A stretch of 64,000 nt of DNA from positions 190,038-254,037 of the forward strand of contig NZ_KB850111.1 of NCBI RefSeq assembly GCF_000369625.1, in the 5' to 3' direction. Each line of letters opens with the position of its first letter. Position 1 is the first letter of the stretch. The translations under genes and the position numbers were made by a program. This stretch comes from Acinetobacter variabilis (lineage in GTDB: Bacteria > Pseudomonadota > Gammaproteobacteria > Pseudomonadales > Moraxellaceae). Shown piece by piece: positions 17,547 through 27,073 of this stretch. The notes beneath the pieces are model-generated. The model saw only the letters and a program-made list of their open reading frames with translations, had not been told where the DNA came from and searched no databases.

Positions 17547-18980
17547 TTAAAATGAACGGACATCAACAAAGTGACCGGCAATCGCTGCAGCAGCAGCCAT
17601 GGCTGGGCTCACCAAATGGGTACGACCGCCATTACCCTGACGACCTTCAAAGTTACGGTTTGAAGTTGAGGCACAATGCTCGCCTGGCTGCAATTTGTCA
17701 GCATTCATTGCCAAGCACATAGAACAACCTGGTTCACGCCATTCAAAACCAGCTTCGATAAAGACTTTGTCCAAACCTTCAGATTCTGCCTGCTGTTTCA
17801 CCAAACCCGAACCCGGAACGATCATGGCCTGTTTAATGCTAGAAGCCACTTTACGACCTTTGATCACTTCAGCCGCAGCACGAATATCTTCGATACGTGA
17901 ATTGGTGCAGGAACCGATGAATACACGGTCTAACTGAATATCTGCTAAAGCCTGACCTGCAGTTAAGCCCATATATTGATAAGCACGGTTCCAGTCATTG
18001 CGCTGTACATCATCTTTGGCCTGTTCCAAAGTTGGGACCGCTTGAGACACCGGAATCACCATCTCAGGAGAAGTCCCCCAAGAGACTTGTGGTTCAATCT
18101 CTTCACCTTGCAACACCACAACTGTATCGAAGTGCGCGCCTTCATCAGAATGCAAGGTATTCCAGTACGCAACCGCCTGATCCCATTGCTCGCCTTTCGG
18201 TGCATATGGACGGTCTTTGACATACTCAATGGTTTTTTCATCGACTGCGACCATACCGACACGTGCACCCGCTTCAATTGCCATGTTACATACGGTCATA
18301 CGGCCTTCGATCGACATGTCACGGAATACCTGGCCACCAAATTCAATTGCGTGACCTGTACCGCCAGCAGTTCCGATTTTACCGATAATGGCTAAAACCA
18401 CATCTTTCGGTGTTACGCCCTGACCTAATTTACCGTCAACGCGTACCAACATGTTTTTCATTTTCTTTTGAACCAGGCATTGGGTTGCCAATACATGTTC
18501 AACTTCTGAAGTCCCGATCCCGTGTGCCAAGCAGCCGAATGCACCATGTGTCGCGGTATGTGAGTCACCACATACAACCGTCATACCTGGCAAGGTTAAG
18601 CCCTGCTCAGGACCAACAACGTGCGCGATCCCTTGACGAATATCGTTAATATCAAATTCAACAATATCGAACGTCTTACAGTTGTCATCCAAGGTTTGTA
18701 CCTGGATACGTGAAGTATCATCTTCAATCCCAGCCACGCCCTGCTCACGCTCTTTTTTAGAGGTCGGTACGTTATGGTCAGGTGTTGCGATGTTGGCACT
18801 TAAACGCCATGGCTTACGGCCAGCAAGTTGCAAGCCTTCAAAGGCTTGTGGTGAAGTCACTTCATGCAATAAATGACGGTCGATATAAAGTAGAGCTGAA
18901 CCATCATCTCGTTGTTTTACTAAATGATCATCCCATAACTTATCGTATAATGTTTTTGCTGTTTGGGTCTCGCCTGCCAT
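17547..18980 (-). CDS. leuC: 3-isopropylmalate dehydratase large subunit
   Basis: A 477-residue aconitase-family enzyme. The three [4Fe-4S] cysteine ligands are visible in G-S-C-T-N-S-R and in the pair C-S-M-C-L-A-M-N. The active-site D-S-H-T-A-T-H-G and H-V-L-A-T-Q stretches are also present. The start at 18980 gives the typical [14 protein letters not shown]; an extra ATG lies five codons upstream. It is the first gene of the leu cluster. The roughly 200-bp upstream gap (18981-19185) is very AT-rich, and I see no leader peptide or riboswitch in it. Confidence 0.96.
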   Translation of the reverse strand: MAGETQTAKTLYDKLWDDHLVKQRDDGSALLYIDRHLLHEVTSPQAFEGLQLAGRKPWRLSANIATPDHNVPTSKKEREQGVAGIEDDTSRIQVQTLDDNCKTFDIVEFDINDIRQGIAHVVGPEQGLTLPGMTVVCGDSHTATHGAFGCLAHGIGTSEVEHVLATQCLVQKKMKNMLVRVDGKLGQGVTPKDVVLAIIGKIGTAGGTGHAIEFGGQVFRDMSIEGRMTVCNMAIEAGARVGMVAVDEKTIEYVKDRPYAPKGEQWDQAVAYWNTLHSDEGAHFDTVVVLQGEEIEPQVSWGTSPEMVIPVSQAVPTLEQAKDDVQRNDWNRAYQYMGLTAGQALADIQLDRVFIGSCTNSRIEDIRAAAEVIKGRKVASSIKQAMIVPGSGLVKQQAESEGLDKVFIEAGFEWREPGCSMCLAMNADKLQPGEHCASTSNRNFEGRQGNGGRTHLVSPAMAAAAAIAGHFVDVRSF

Positions 18981-19185
18981 GTCGATGTGCTCCACTGGAC
19001 TGGGTAAATTCTTTCGCTAATTTTGATTATATCGCTGCATTCACATAAATCTAATTTATCATTTTTATTAGTTAAAAAACTTTTTGGAATCTTTTAAAAC
19101 TTAAATTAAATCATAGTTTAGCTCTCTTTTTATAAATCTAATTTTCCGATCGTTTTATTAAAAATATTCGTTTTTACAAATTAAA

Positions 19186-19200
19186 TGAGAATTATTATTA
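19186..19200. promoter_or_regulatory. Fur-box-like operator
   Basis: TGAGAATTATTATTA matches the 7-1-7 Fur consensus TGATAATnATTATCA at 12 of the 14 fixed positions. It lies 43 bp before the DUF2061 start codon, where a repressor would cover the promoter. Confidence 0.55.
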
Positions 19201-19242
19201 TTTCCTCATCGGCACAAATTATCTGTTTTGAGGAAGATCCAC

Positions 19243-19479
19243 ATGGCACATATTCAACGTTTCGTAGAAAACAATCAGCGCATGTTCAAAAAGACATTTA
19301 GCTATTACATCATGCACATCACCGTTGCGATGTTAGTGGGCTATTTTGTCACAGGCAGTTTAACCATGGCGATTGCCTTGAGTTTATTAGAACCGACTGT
19401 ACAGGCGGTTGCTTTCTTCTTCCACGAGAAAATCTGGGAAGCAAAACGCCAGCAACAGGATGAGGAAATCACCGCATAA
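19243..19479 (+). CDS. DUF2061 domain membrane protein
   Basis: A 78-residue protein matching the DUF2061 pattern: a short amphipathic start (Q-R-F-V-E-N-N-Q), then F-K-K-T-F-S-Y-Y and two membrane segments (about 24-42 and 45-65). It ends with F-F-F-H-E-K-I-W-E and a charged tail. The family has no established function. The ATG at 19243 has GAGGAAG seven bases upstream, and the conserved start M-A-H-I-Q fits; a frame from 19228 exists but has no such site. The Fur-box-like site upstream suggests iron-dependent expression, which is my inference. Confidence 0.82.
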   Translation: MAHIQRFVENNQRMFKKTFSYYIMHITVAMLVGYFVTGSLTMAIALSLLEPTVQAVAFFFHEKIWEAKRQQQDEEITA

Positions 19480-19501
19480 TTTTTTGTCGATCTTCCTCTT
19501 T

Positions 19502-19529
19502 TAGCCACCTACCCTCGGTGGCTTTTTTT
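19502..19529 (+). terminator. Rho-independent terminator after the DUF2061 gene
   Basis: AGCCACC / GGTGGCT stem with a 6-7 nt loop and seven T residues. Confidence 0.85.
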
Positions 19530-19664
19530 ATGACATAAAATAAAACATTTAAAAATGTGTATTAATTCAACATTAAACCAAGAGTTCTATATTTTTACTT
19601 TGATTTATTCTTAAATTATTACAATAATAAACTTAAGCATAAAAAAACTTTATAGGTGATCAAG

Positions 19665-20534
19665 ATGAATCTCGCAGCTTTTGAAGCCTTTGTAAAAGTC
19701 ATGGAAACAGGTTCGATTTCTCTGGCTGCAGATCAGCTTTTTATTACCCAACCGGCTGTGACCAAACGTATTCACAGTCTGGAAGAATATTTCGGGGTGA
19801 AATTATTTGAATCTGCGGGCCGTGGTGTACAGGCTACTCATGCGGCACATTCCCTGCTGCCTAAGGTAAAAAACTGGCTGAACGAGCTGGGTGATATTCA
19901 CTATACCCTGAGTCATGAACAGGGTCAGGTACAAGGTAAACTGAAAATTGGCACCAGTCATCATATTGGCCTGCATCACTTACCGAGCCATCTGCGTGAA
20001 TATGTACAGCAATATCCAAATGTGACGCTAGATGTACATTTTGTAGATTCAGAACAGGCACATGAACAGGTGATGGCGGGTGATCTGGAACTGGCTTTCC
20101 TGACCTTGCCACCGCATGGTGATGAACGTCTGAAATATGTCACCATCTGGAATGATCCTCTGGTTTTTGTGGTAGCGCCGTTCCATCCGCTGGCTCAGCA
20201 AAAAAACCTGTCTCTTGAAGATCTTGTGAATTACCCGAGCCTTCTACCTTCTGCGCAGACCTATACCACGCAGATTACTATGGCCGAGTTTGAAAAACAG
20301 GGTATCAAGCCGAAAACGACCATGAGCAATAACCCGCTTGAATCCATCCGGATGCTGGTTTCGATTGGTTTAGGCTGGTCAGTCTTACCCAAAACCCTGG
20401 TCAATCATGACCTGCAAGAACTGGATCTGAATCTGGAAATGAACCGTCAGCTCGGTATGGTCTGGCATCCGGGTCGTACTCAATCCAAGGCAGCTGAAGC
20501 ATTGGTTCAACTGATGCAAGGCCCGTCAATTTAA
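19665..20534 (+). CDS. LysR family transcriptional regulator
   Basis: A 289-residue protein. The winged helix-turn-helix is at residues 1-60 (A-A-D-Q-L-F-I-T-Q-P-A-V-T-K-R-I-H-S-L-E), followed by a linker helix and a periplasmic-binding-like effector domain from about residue 88. The ATG at 19665 fits the family; a GTG at 19656 is three codons upstream. The target is not evident. Its nearest downstream gene, ovoA on the same strand, starts 154 bp later, so regulation of ovoA is possible but unproven. Confidence 0.87.
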   Translation: MNLAAFEAFVKVMETGSISLAADQLFITQPAVTKRIHSLEEYFGVKLFESAGRGVQATHAAHSLLPKVKNWLNELGDIHYTLSHEQGQVQGKLKIGTSHHIGLHHLPSHLREYVQQYPNVTLDVHFVDSEQAHEQVMAGDLELAFLTLPPHGDERLKYVTIWNDPLVFVVAPFHPLAQQKNLSLEDLVNYPSLLPSAQTYTTQITMAEFEKQGIKPKTTMSNNPLESIRMLVSIGLGWSVLPKTLVNHDLQELDLNLEMNRQLGMVWHPGRTQSKAAEALVQLMQGPSI

Positions 20535-20688
20535 AACTAATTTTCACATTTCTCTGCTGCATCAATATCGGTGCAGCATTTTGTTACCTAAATACATCGC
20601 ATCTGTCACTTCCTTTCAAGTACTTTTAAAAGCATCAAATTCATTTTCCTGAAGATGAAAAATTAAAACGTACTCAAGGAAGCACAGA

Positions 20689-22875
20689 ATGCAGATCAAA
20701 TCTTCTGATTCCAAAACTTTATTATCTTCTTCTCATGACCTGCTCGAAGAAATGGGTTTATGGAAACCGCTTAAACCAACGCTACAGCCTACTCCCAACC
20801 TTGATTTTGAAGATGAACCGACGACGCGTGCCGTATTACGTAATTATTTTCTAAATACCTTTGACACCTATGAGCAACTGTTTGACTGTCTGAAGAATGA
20901 AGAAGCCTTTTATGTCAAACCGATTGCCTTACGTCATCCACTGATCTTTTATTTTGGTCATACTGCCACTTTTTTTATCAATAAGCTGTTGCTGGCTCAA
21001 CTGATTCCGGAACGTTTAAATCCGCATATGGAAAGCATATTTGCGATTGGTGTAGATGAAATGAGCTGGGATGATCTGGATGAACAGAACTATCACTGGC
21101 CTAGCATTCAAGCGGTACGTGATTACCGGCATCAGGTACGTGCCCTGGTCTTGAAAGTGATAGAACATGCGCCGCTACAACTTCCACTAAACTGGCACAA
21201 TCCCTGGTGGACCATCATCATGGGCATTGAGCATGAACGGATTCATCTGGAAACGTCTTCGGTTTTAATCCGCCAGCATCAGTTACGTTATGTACAAAAT
21301 CATCCGCAGTGGCGTGCCAATGTCATTACCGGTATTGCACCTGAAAATAGTCTGGTAAAGGTACCGGCAGGTCAGGTCAATTTACATAAAAATTTCGAAC
21401 ATGCTTTTTATGGCTGGGACAATGAATACGGCCACCATCATGCCGAAATTGAAGAATTCGAAGCCTCTAAATATCTGGTATCCAATCAGGAGTTTTTAGC
21501 CTTTGTGGAAGCAGAGGGTTATCAGACAGCTAACTACTGGACTGAAGAAGGCCAGCAATGGTTGGCATTTTCTCAAGCCACACATCCTACCTTCTGGATC
21601 AAAACTGAACTGGGTTGGTCCTTAAGACTGATGCTGGAAGAAGTTCCGATGCCTTGGGACTGGCCAGTCGAAGTGAATTATCATGAAGCCAAGGCTTTCT
21701 GTAACTGGAAATCAGTACAGACCGGAGAGTCCATTCGCCTGCCAACTGAAGATGAATGGTATCGACTGTATGCAGTTTCAGGACTGGATCCCAAATTACC
21801 AAGTCCTGAGCAAGCCAATATTGAATTAAAATATGGCCCTAGCTCTTGTCCGGTGGATCATTTTCAGCATGGCGATTTTTATGATGTTCAGGGCAATGTC
21901 TGGCAATGGACCGAGACCCCGATTTATCCTTTCGAAGGCTTTCAAGTCCATCCCTTCTATGATGATTTTAGTACCCCTACCTTCGATGGCCAACATCATC
22001 TGATTAAAGGCGGTTCCTGGATTTCGGCCGGTAATGAAGCCCTGCACAGTTCACGCTATGCATTCCGGCGACATTTTTTCCAGCATGCCGGTTTTCGCTA
22101 TGTTGCCGCGGAAGAGACATCACTGCAGTTTCACTCGCAATATGAAAGCGATCAGCTGATTTCCCAATATCTTGAATTCCAGTATGGGGCGGAATATTTC
22201 GGTGTTCCAAACTTTGCACAAAGCCTCATCAAACTAGCCCGTCCTTATTTTCAGAACATTCCATGCCATAAAGCACTGGATATCGGGTGTGCGACTGGAC
22301 GTGCCAGCTTTGAACTGGCTCAAGATTTTGATCAGGTCACCGGTCTAGATTTTTCTGCCCGTTTTATTCAGCAAGGCGTAGTACTGGCCCAAGGAGAGAC
22401 CCTGCGCTATAGCATTCCTGTTGAGGGCGAACTGGTGGAATATAAATCCTGCTCACTGGCAGAACTTGGACTTGAGCAGGCTGCCAATAAGGTCGAGTTT
22501 TATCAGGCCGATGCCTGCAACCTGAAACCTCAGTTTACAGATTATGATTTTATTCTGGCAGCTAACCTGATTGATCGTCTGCATCATCCTAAAGCTTTTC
22601 TGAGTGAGATTCATAAGCGCCTGAATATGGGCGGCATTTTGATGCTGGCCTCGCCTTATACCTGGCTGGAAGAACATACAGCACGCAGTGAATGGATCGG
22701 CGGATTTAAGCAGGCAGGAGAAAACCTGAGTACCTTAGAGGGCATCAAGGCTTTACTTAGTTCACATTTTGAAATGCTAGACGAACCTGTGGATGTGCCT
22801 TTTGTGATTCGGGAAACAGCGCGTAAATATCAACATACCCTGTCCCAAGTAACTTTATGGAAACGAACACAGTAA
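20689..22875 (+). CDS. ovoA: Ovothiol synthase OvoA: 5-histidylcysteine sulfoxide synthase and mercaptohistidine N-methyltransferase
   Basis: A 728-residue fusion. An N-terminal DinB-like domain carries the non-heme iron ligands, an early histidine (H91, F-G-H-T-A-T-F-F) and H-E-R-I-H-L-E (H182, H186), the HX3HXE motif. The middle formylglycine-generating-enzyme-type domain ends G-G-S-W-I-S (about 440) and R-R-H-F-F-Q-H-A-G-F-R-Y. The C-terminal SAM methyltransferase starts A-L-D-I-G-C-A-T-G-R (about 528). OvoA joins cysteine to histidine C5 using O2 and methylates the product, giving the redox thiol ovothiol A after C-S cleavage. No lyase (OvoB) gene is adjacent. A terminator follows the stop. 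Confidence 0.92.
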   Translation: MQIKSSDSKTLLSSSHDLLEEMGLWKPLKPTLQPTPNLDFEDEPTTRAVLRNYFLNTFDTYEQLFDCLKNEEAFYVKPIALRHPLIFYFGHTATFFINKLLLAQLIPERLNPHMESIFAIGVDEMSWDDLDEQNYHWPSIQAVRDYRHQVRALVLKVIEHAPLQLPLNWHNPWWTIIMGIEHERIHLETSSVLIRQHQLRYVQNHPQWRANVITGIAPENSLVKVPAGQVNLHKNFEHAFYGWDNEYGHHHAEIEEFEASKYLVSNQEFLAFVEAEGYQTANYWTEEGQQWLAFSQATHPTFWIKTELGWSLRLMLEEVPMPWDWPVEVNYHEAKAFCNWKSVQTGESIRLPTEDEWYRLYAVSGLDPKLPSPEQANIELKYGPSSCPVDHFQHGDFYDVQGNVWQWTETPIYPFEGFQVHPFYDDFSTPTFDGQHHLIKGGSWISAGNEALHSSRYAFRRHFFQHAGFRYVAAEETSLQFHSQYESDQLISQYLEFQYGAEYFGVPNFAQSLIKLARPYFQNIPCHKALDIGCATGRASFELAQDFDQVTGLDFSARFIQQGVVLAQGETLRYSIPVEGELVEYKSCSLAELGLEQAANKVEFYQADACNLKPQFTDYDFILAANLIDRLHHPKAFLSEIHKRLNMGGILMLASPYTWLEEHTARSEWIGGFKQAGENLSTLEGIKALLSSHFEMLDEPVDVPFVIRETARKYQHTLSQVTLWKRTQ

Positions 22876-22885
22876 TACCCAAATG

Positions 22886-22914
22886 AAAAAGCCAATCAAC
22901 TGATTGGCTTTTTG
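22886..22914 (+). terminator. Terminator after ovoA
   Basis: AAAAAGCCAATCA and its complement around a short loop, flanked by A- and T-runs, so it may serve both ovoA and the convergent DUF2789 gene. Confidence 0.85.
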
Positions 22915-22918
22915 TTCA

Positions 22919-23176
22919 CTACTCAATTCCGCTAGTGGCATCCTCGTGCAGAGATTCATTGAGCTGATCTACCACAATGGCCCATTCTCCATCTGAAGCA
23001 ATTTTTTCAGCCAGGAACTGGCGCTGCGCATCTGACCAGTACGGCGCCTCCATCAGGTTTACATCTTTGGGTAATTGATGCTCATGAATAAATTGGGCAA
23101 TCCCTTCTGCACTTGAATCCAGACCTAACTGTGCAAATAGATGAGTCATACGCGGTCTAACTTGGGTCATTTTCAT
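22919..23176 (-). CDS. DUF2789 family protein
   Basis: An 85-residue soluble protein with the family pattern: L-F-A-Q-L-G-L near the start, a helix with I-A-Q-F-I-H-E-H, then E-A-P-Y-W-S-D-A-Q-R-Q-F-L and W-A-I-V-V-D-Q-L-N near the end. No function is established for the family. The start may be the first ATG, the one at 23170 (residue 3) or a later in-frame one just before T-H-L-F-A-Q. It stands alone, convergent with ovoA. Confidence 0.8.
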   Translation of the reverse strand: MKMTQVRPRMTHLFAQLGLDSSAEGIAQFIHEHQLPKDVNLMEAPYWSDAQRQFLAEKIASDGEWAIVVDQLNESLHEDATSGIE

Positions 23177-23280
23177 TACCTCGGCGCTTGCTATCGTTAT
23201 TGTCGACTTGCTTTATTTGCTCTGAGCATAGCATGTTTATGCAGCAACAGGCATGTCAAAAAGTAGCCTCTTCTGCTTAT

Positions 23281-23304
23281 AAAAAAGCACAACCAAAGTT
23301 GTGC
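23281..23304 (-). terminator. Terminator after the HAD-IB gene
   Basis: On the minus strand, GGCACAAC / GTTGTGCT-type pairing with a 3-4 nt loop is followed by six T residues. It ends the HAD transcript. Confidence 0.8.
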
Positions 23305-23326
23305 CTGATTAAATCGAAAGAATTAC

Positions 23327-23977
23327 TTAAATCGACCAGTTCTGAATTTCCCAGCCCTGTTCTTTAGCCAGTGCTTCCAGACGATCATCCGGATTCACAG
23401 CAATGGCATGATCTGCATGTTCCAGCAGAAAACGGTCATTGATTGAATCTGAATAGGCCCAAGACTCGGTCACCTCACGACCAGCCAGCCATTGTTCCAG
23501 ACGGGTCAGTTTACCTTGCTGATAGCAGGCGATATTGGTCACCTTACCGGTATATTTACCGTCAATGACTTCAGCATTGGTGGCAATAATTTCAGTAATC
23601 CCAAACTCACGGAAAATCGGTGCAGTAATAAAGTCCGAAGTTGCAGTAATGCCGACAATTTCATGCCCTGCATCTTTATGGCGCTGAATCGCTTTAAAAC
23701 CTTCCGGACGCATCTGTGGGCGAATGACTTTTTGCATGAACAGTTGATGTAATTCGGTCAGATAATCATGGTCATGTTGAGTCAAAAACTGGAATACAAA
23801 TTCATTATAGGCATAAGGATCCAGTTGACCCTTTTTATAGTCCTCATAGAACTTGTCATTCATGGCGCGGTGATGAACGGGATCCACCAGGCCTTCATTG
23901 ACCAGGAATTCCCCCCAGGAATGATCCGAATCGGTGTTTAACAGGGTGTGATCGAGATCAAATAGCGCCAATTTCAT
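23327..23977 (-). CDS. HAD-IB family phosphatase, histidinol-phosphatase candidate
   Basis: A 216-residue cytosolic phosphatase. Motif I is F-D-L-D-H-T (nucleophile D7, acid D9). Motif II is the T in I-T-A-T-S-D, and motif III/IV is Y-S-D-S-I-N-D. It is divergent from rppH and ptsP. In Pseudomonas aeruginosa the HAD protein PA0335 neighbours the same two genes and has been assigned as a histidinol-phosphate phosphatase, so that role is the best guess here. SerB-like phosphoserine phosphatase is the main alternative. The assignment is inferred from family and context. Confidence 0.8.
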   Translation of the reverse strand: MKLALFDLDHTLLNTDSDHSWGEFLVNEGLVDPVHHRAMNDKFYEDYKKGQLDPYAYNEFVFQFLTQHDHDYLTELHQLFMQKVIRPQMRPEGFKAIQRHKDAGHEIVGITATSDFITAPIFREFGITEIIATNAEVIDGKYTGKVTNIACYQQGKLTRLEQWLAGREVTESWAYSDSINDRFLLEHADHAIAVNPDDRLEALAKEQGWEIQNWSI

Positions 23978-24159
23978 GAAAATACTCGTAAAAACTGAAA
24001 TTTAAGAAAAAAATTGTAAATCTATCTCCGCTAGTCGATAGAAATTCGTTAAGATCATAGCAATTTTAACATTTTTAAACTTTGCTTTTTTTCGAGTTGG
24101 ATAAAGAAATAATATTCCCCGAAAGCAAAGGCATAAATTAAACAATTTTAGGTAGCCAA

Positions 24160-24642
24160 ATGATCGACTCAGAAGGTTTCCGACCGAATGTCGGGATCAT
24201 TTTGGCAAACGATGCTGGACAGGTTTTATGGGCAAAACGCATTGGTCATAATGCATGGCAATTTCCACAAGGAGGTATCCAATATGGAGAAACCCCTGAG
24301 CAGGCACTTTATCGTGAGCTGAGAGAAGAAGTTGGCTTACTGCCTGAACACGTCCAGATTATCGCGCAGACCAAAGGATGGTTGCGTTATCGTTTGCCGT
24401 ATCGATACATTCGCACGGATTCAGATCCGGTATGTATCGGTCAAAAACAGAAGTGGTTTTTACTCAAACTGACGGCACCCGTACAGAACATTCAGCTTGA
24501 TCTGTCCGATCCGCCCGAATTTGATCAATGGCAATGGGTCAGTTACTGGTATCCATTAGGCCAAGTGGTGAATTTTAAACGCGATGTTTATCGCAAGGCC
24601 ATGATTGAACTCTGTCAGCAATTACCACAACAAAAACCTTAA
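24160..24642 (+). CDS. rppH: RNA pyrophosphohydrolase
   Basis: A 160-residue Nudix hydrolase that removes pyrophosphate from the 5' end of mRNAs and so starts RNase E-dependent decay. The Nudix box is complete at residues 38-60 (G-G-I-Q-Y-G-E then R-E-L-R-E-E-V-G-L). The start [15 protein letters not shown] is typical of RppH. It is followed by a weak terminator and then ptsP, the conserved gammaproteobacterial order. Confidence 0.95.
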   Translation: MIDSEGFRPNVGIILANDAGQVLWAKRIGHNAWQFPQGGIQYGETPEQALYRELREEVGLLPEHVQIIAQTKGWLRYRLPYRYIRTDSDPVCIGQKQKWFLLKLTAPVQNIQLDLSDPPEFDQWQWVSYWYPLGQVVNFKRDVYRKAMIELCQQLPQQKP

Positions 24643-24670
24643 AAAAATCGCGTGCATGTGCAGATTTTTT
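24642..24670 (+). terminator. Probable terminator between rppH and ptsP
   Basis: AAAAAATC and GATTTTTT pair around an inner TGCA/TGCA stem and end in six T residues. The core is AT-rich, so termination may be partial and leave ptsP co-transcribed. Confidence 0.5.
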
Positions 24671-24733
24671 GCTCGGCTATTGTTATAAATAAACTAAATT
24701 ACCGGACTTCTAAAAAAATACGGAGCAGCACCC

Positions 24734-27031
24734 ATGTCGAATATGCAACTGGATACCCTGAGACGCATTGTCCAAGAGATTAATGCGTCTACCAGTTTGC
24801 ATGAATCACTCGATATTATGGTCAATCAGGTCGCTGAGGCCATGCATGTGGATGTTTGCTCCATTTATCTGCTCGATGAACGCAACCAGCGTTATCTATT
24901 AATGGCATCTAAAGGCCTGAAGCCCGAAGCTGTCGGTCATGTTTCTCTACATACCGGTGAAGGCCTGGTTGGTCTGGTCGGTCAGCGTGAGGAAATCGTT
25001 AACCTCGACAATGCCCCTAAGCATGATCGTTTTCTGTATTTACCGGAAACGGGCGAAGAAATTTATAATTCCTTTCTGGGCGTTCCGGTCATGTACCGCC
25101 GTAAAGTCATGGGCGTACTGGTTGTCCAAAATCAAGAATCCCAGGATTTTAGTGAAGCAGCCGAATCTTTCCTGGTTACGCTATGTGCTCAGCTTTCGGG
25201 CGTAATCGCTCATGCACATGCAGTCGGCAATATTGATGTATTCCGAAAACCAAATAATTTACCGGCATATAAAACCTTCCAGGGCGTATCCGGTTCTGGC
25301 GGGATCGCACTTGGTCGCGCCATTGTGCTTTATCCCCCTGCAGATCTAGGCGCTGTTCCGGATCGTGAAGCAGATAATATTAGCGAAGAACTGGCTTTGC
25401 TAGATAATGCTTTAAATTCGGTGCGTGAAGAAATTCAGTTCCTGGATGACAAAATGCAGGATGCGCTGATGGCCGAAGAACGTGCTTTGTTCAGTGTATT
25501 CCTGCGTATGCTGGATGAAAATGCCCTGCCATCAGAAATTAAAGCATTGATTCGTGATGGTCACTGGGCACAAGGTGCGGTTCGCATCGTGATTGATAAC
25601 CATGTGGCGCAGTTTGTCCAGATGGAGGATGATTACCTGCGTGAACGTGTCGCTGATCTAAAAGATCTGGGACGTCGTATTCTGGCCAAGTTGCAGGAAG
25701 CCGATGAAAGCCATCGCGAACTGACCGATGAAAGCATCCTGATTGGTGAAGAAATTTCAACGGCTGCACTGGTGGAACTGCCTGTTGATAAGATTGCCGC
25801 GATTGTCACCACTGAAGGTGCCATGAATTCGCACATGGTGATTGTGGCACGCGCACTCGGTATTCCGACTGTCGTGGGTGTGACTGAACTGCCCATCAAT
25901 ACTCTGGATGACGTCGAGATGATTGTCGATGCGCATCAGGGCCGTATCTTTATCAATCCACCACGTCGTCTGCGTACCCGCTATAAAGAAATTCAGAAAG
26001 AAGAAGAACAGATTGCCAAAGATCTACGTCAATACGAGACCAAAGATGCAATTACGCCAGATGGTACCGCTGTACGTCTGTTTGTAAATACCGGCCTGAT
26101 GATTGATGTGGTTCGTGGTGTACAGCGTGGTGCCAAAGGTGTTGGCCTATACCGTTCGGAAATCCCGTTCATGCTACGTGACCGCTTCCCGGGAGAAGAG
26201 GAACAACGTGCCATTTACCGGCAGCAACTGAGTCACTTTGCCAATAAACCGGTAGTCATGCGAACGCTGGATATTGGTGCAGATAAAGACCTGCCATATT
26301 TCTCGATTAAGGAAGAAAATTCAGCATTGGGCTGGCGCGGAATTCGTTTTACGCTGGATCATCCTGAAATCTTCTCTTCACAAATTCGCGCCATGCTGAA
26401 AGCCAGTATCGGTCTGAACAATCTGCATATCCTGTTGCCGATGGTGACCAGTGTCAGTGAAGTTGAAGAAGCACTGTATCTGTTAGAACGTGATCATCAT
26501 GCCGTTCAGGAAGAAGAACAGGTCAAAATTACCAAGCCGCAAATCGGGATTATGGTGGAAGTGCCGAGCGTACTGCATCAGATTGATGAGTTTTCTGAAC
26601 TGGTTGATTTCTTCTCGGTCGGTTCTAACGATTTGACCCAATATTTACTTGCTGTCGACCGTAATAACCCACGTGTGGCCAATGTCTATTCACATTTGCA
26701 TCCAGCGATTCTGCGTGCTCTGACCCGTCTGGTAGAGGATTGTCACCGTAATAACAAACCGATCAGTATCTGTGGTGAAATGGCTGGTGATCCTCTATCG
26801 GCCGTACTATTAATGGCCATGGGATTTAATACCTTGTCCATGAGTTCTAGCAATATTTTGAGAGTCCGAAAAACGATCTGTCATGTACCGATGCCGGATG
26901 CACAGGAATTACTCAAACATGTACTAAAACTGGACAATCCACTCATGGTAAAAAGCTGGATGGAGCATTATTTTAGAACACATGGTTTAGGAGATATGGT
27001 GAAATCCACCACCCGTATGGTCAGCGCTTAA
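24734..27031 (+). CDS. ptsP: Phosphoenolpyruvate-protein phosphotransferase PtsP (EI-Ntr)
   Basis: A 765-residue enzyme I of the nitrogen-related phosphotransferase system. A GAF sensor domain occupies about residues 18-165. The EI N-terminal and phosphohistidine domains follow, with the active-site His at residue 367 in G-A-M-N-S-H-M. The PEP-binding TIM barrel contains G-L-Y-R-S-E, V-G-S-N-D-L-T-Q-Y and the C-G-E-M-A cysteine loop. It passes phosphate from PEP to NPr and EIIA-Ntr, controlling potassium and nitrogen/carbon balance. rppH precedes it, as in E. coli and Pseudomonas. Confidence 0.95.
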   Translation: MSNMQLDTLRRIVQEINASTSLHESLDIMVNQVAEAMHVDVCSIYLLDERNQRYLLMASKGLKPEAVGHVSLHTGEGLVGLVGQREEIVNLDNAPKHDRFLYLPETGEEIYNSFLGVPVMYRRKVMGVLVVQNQESQDFSEAAESFLVTLCAQLSGVIAHAHAVGNIDVFRKPNNLPAYKTFQGVSGSGGIALGRAIVLYPPADLGAVPDREADNISEELALLDNALNSVREEIQFLDDKMQDALMAEERALFSVFLRMLDENALPSEIKALIRDGHWAQGAVRIVIDNHVAQFVQMEDDYLRERVADLKDLGRRILAKLQEADESHRELTDESILIGEEISTAALVELPVDKIAAIVTTEGAMNSHMVIVARALGIPTVVGVTELPINTLDDVEMIVDAHQGRIFINPPRRLRTRYKEIQKEEEQIAKDLRQYETKDAITPDGTAVRLFVNTGLMIDVVRGVQRGAKGVGLYRSEIPFMLRDRFPGEEEQRAIYRQQLSHFANKPVVMRTLDIGADKDLPYFSIKEENSALGWRGIRFTLDHPEIFSSQIRAMLKASIGLNNLHILLPMVTSVSEVEEALYLLERDHHAVQEEEQVKITKPQIGIMVEVPSVLHQIDEFSELVDFFSVGSNDLTQYLLAVDRNNPRVANVYSHLHPAILRALTRLVEDCHRNNKPISICGEMAGDPLSAVLLMAMGFNTLSMSSSNILRVRKTICHVPMPDAQELLKHVLKLDNPLMVKSWMEHYFRTHGLGDMVKSTTRMVSA

Positions 27032-27073
27032 GGAGGAACTTTTCCAGGTTCCTCTGCATCAGTCGAGGTACTT

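Noticed and set aside
18981..19185. Leader peptide or leucine riboswitch/attenuator before leuC
   Set aside because: The sequence is AT-rich with no Leu-rich short frame and no terminator-antiterminator pair that I can draw.
27033..27054. GAGGAAC/GTTCCTC hairpin after ptsP as a terminator
   Set aside because: No T-run follows and the next gene starts 20 bp later, so readthrough is expected.
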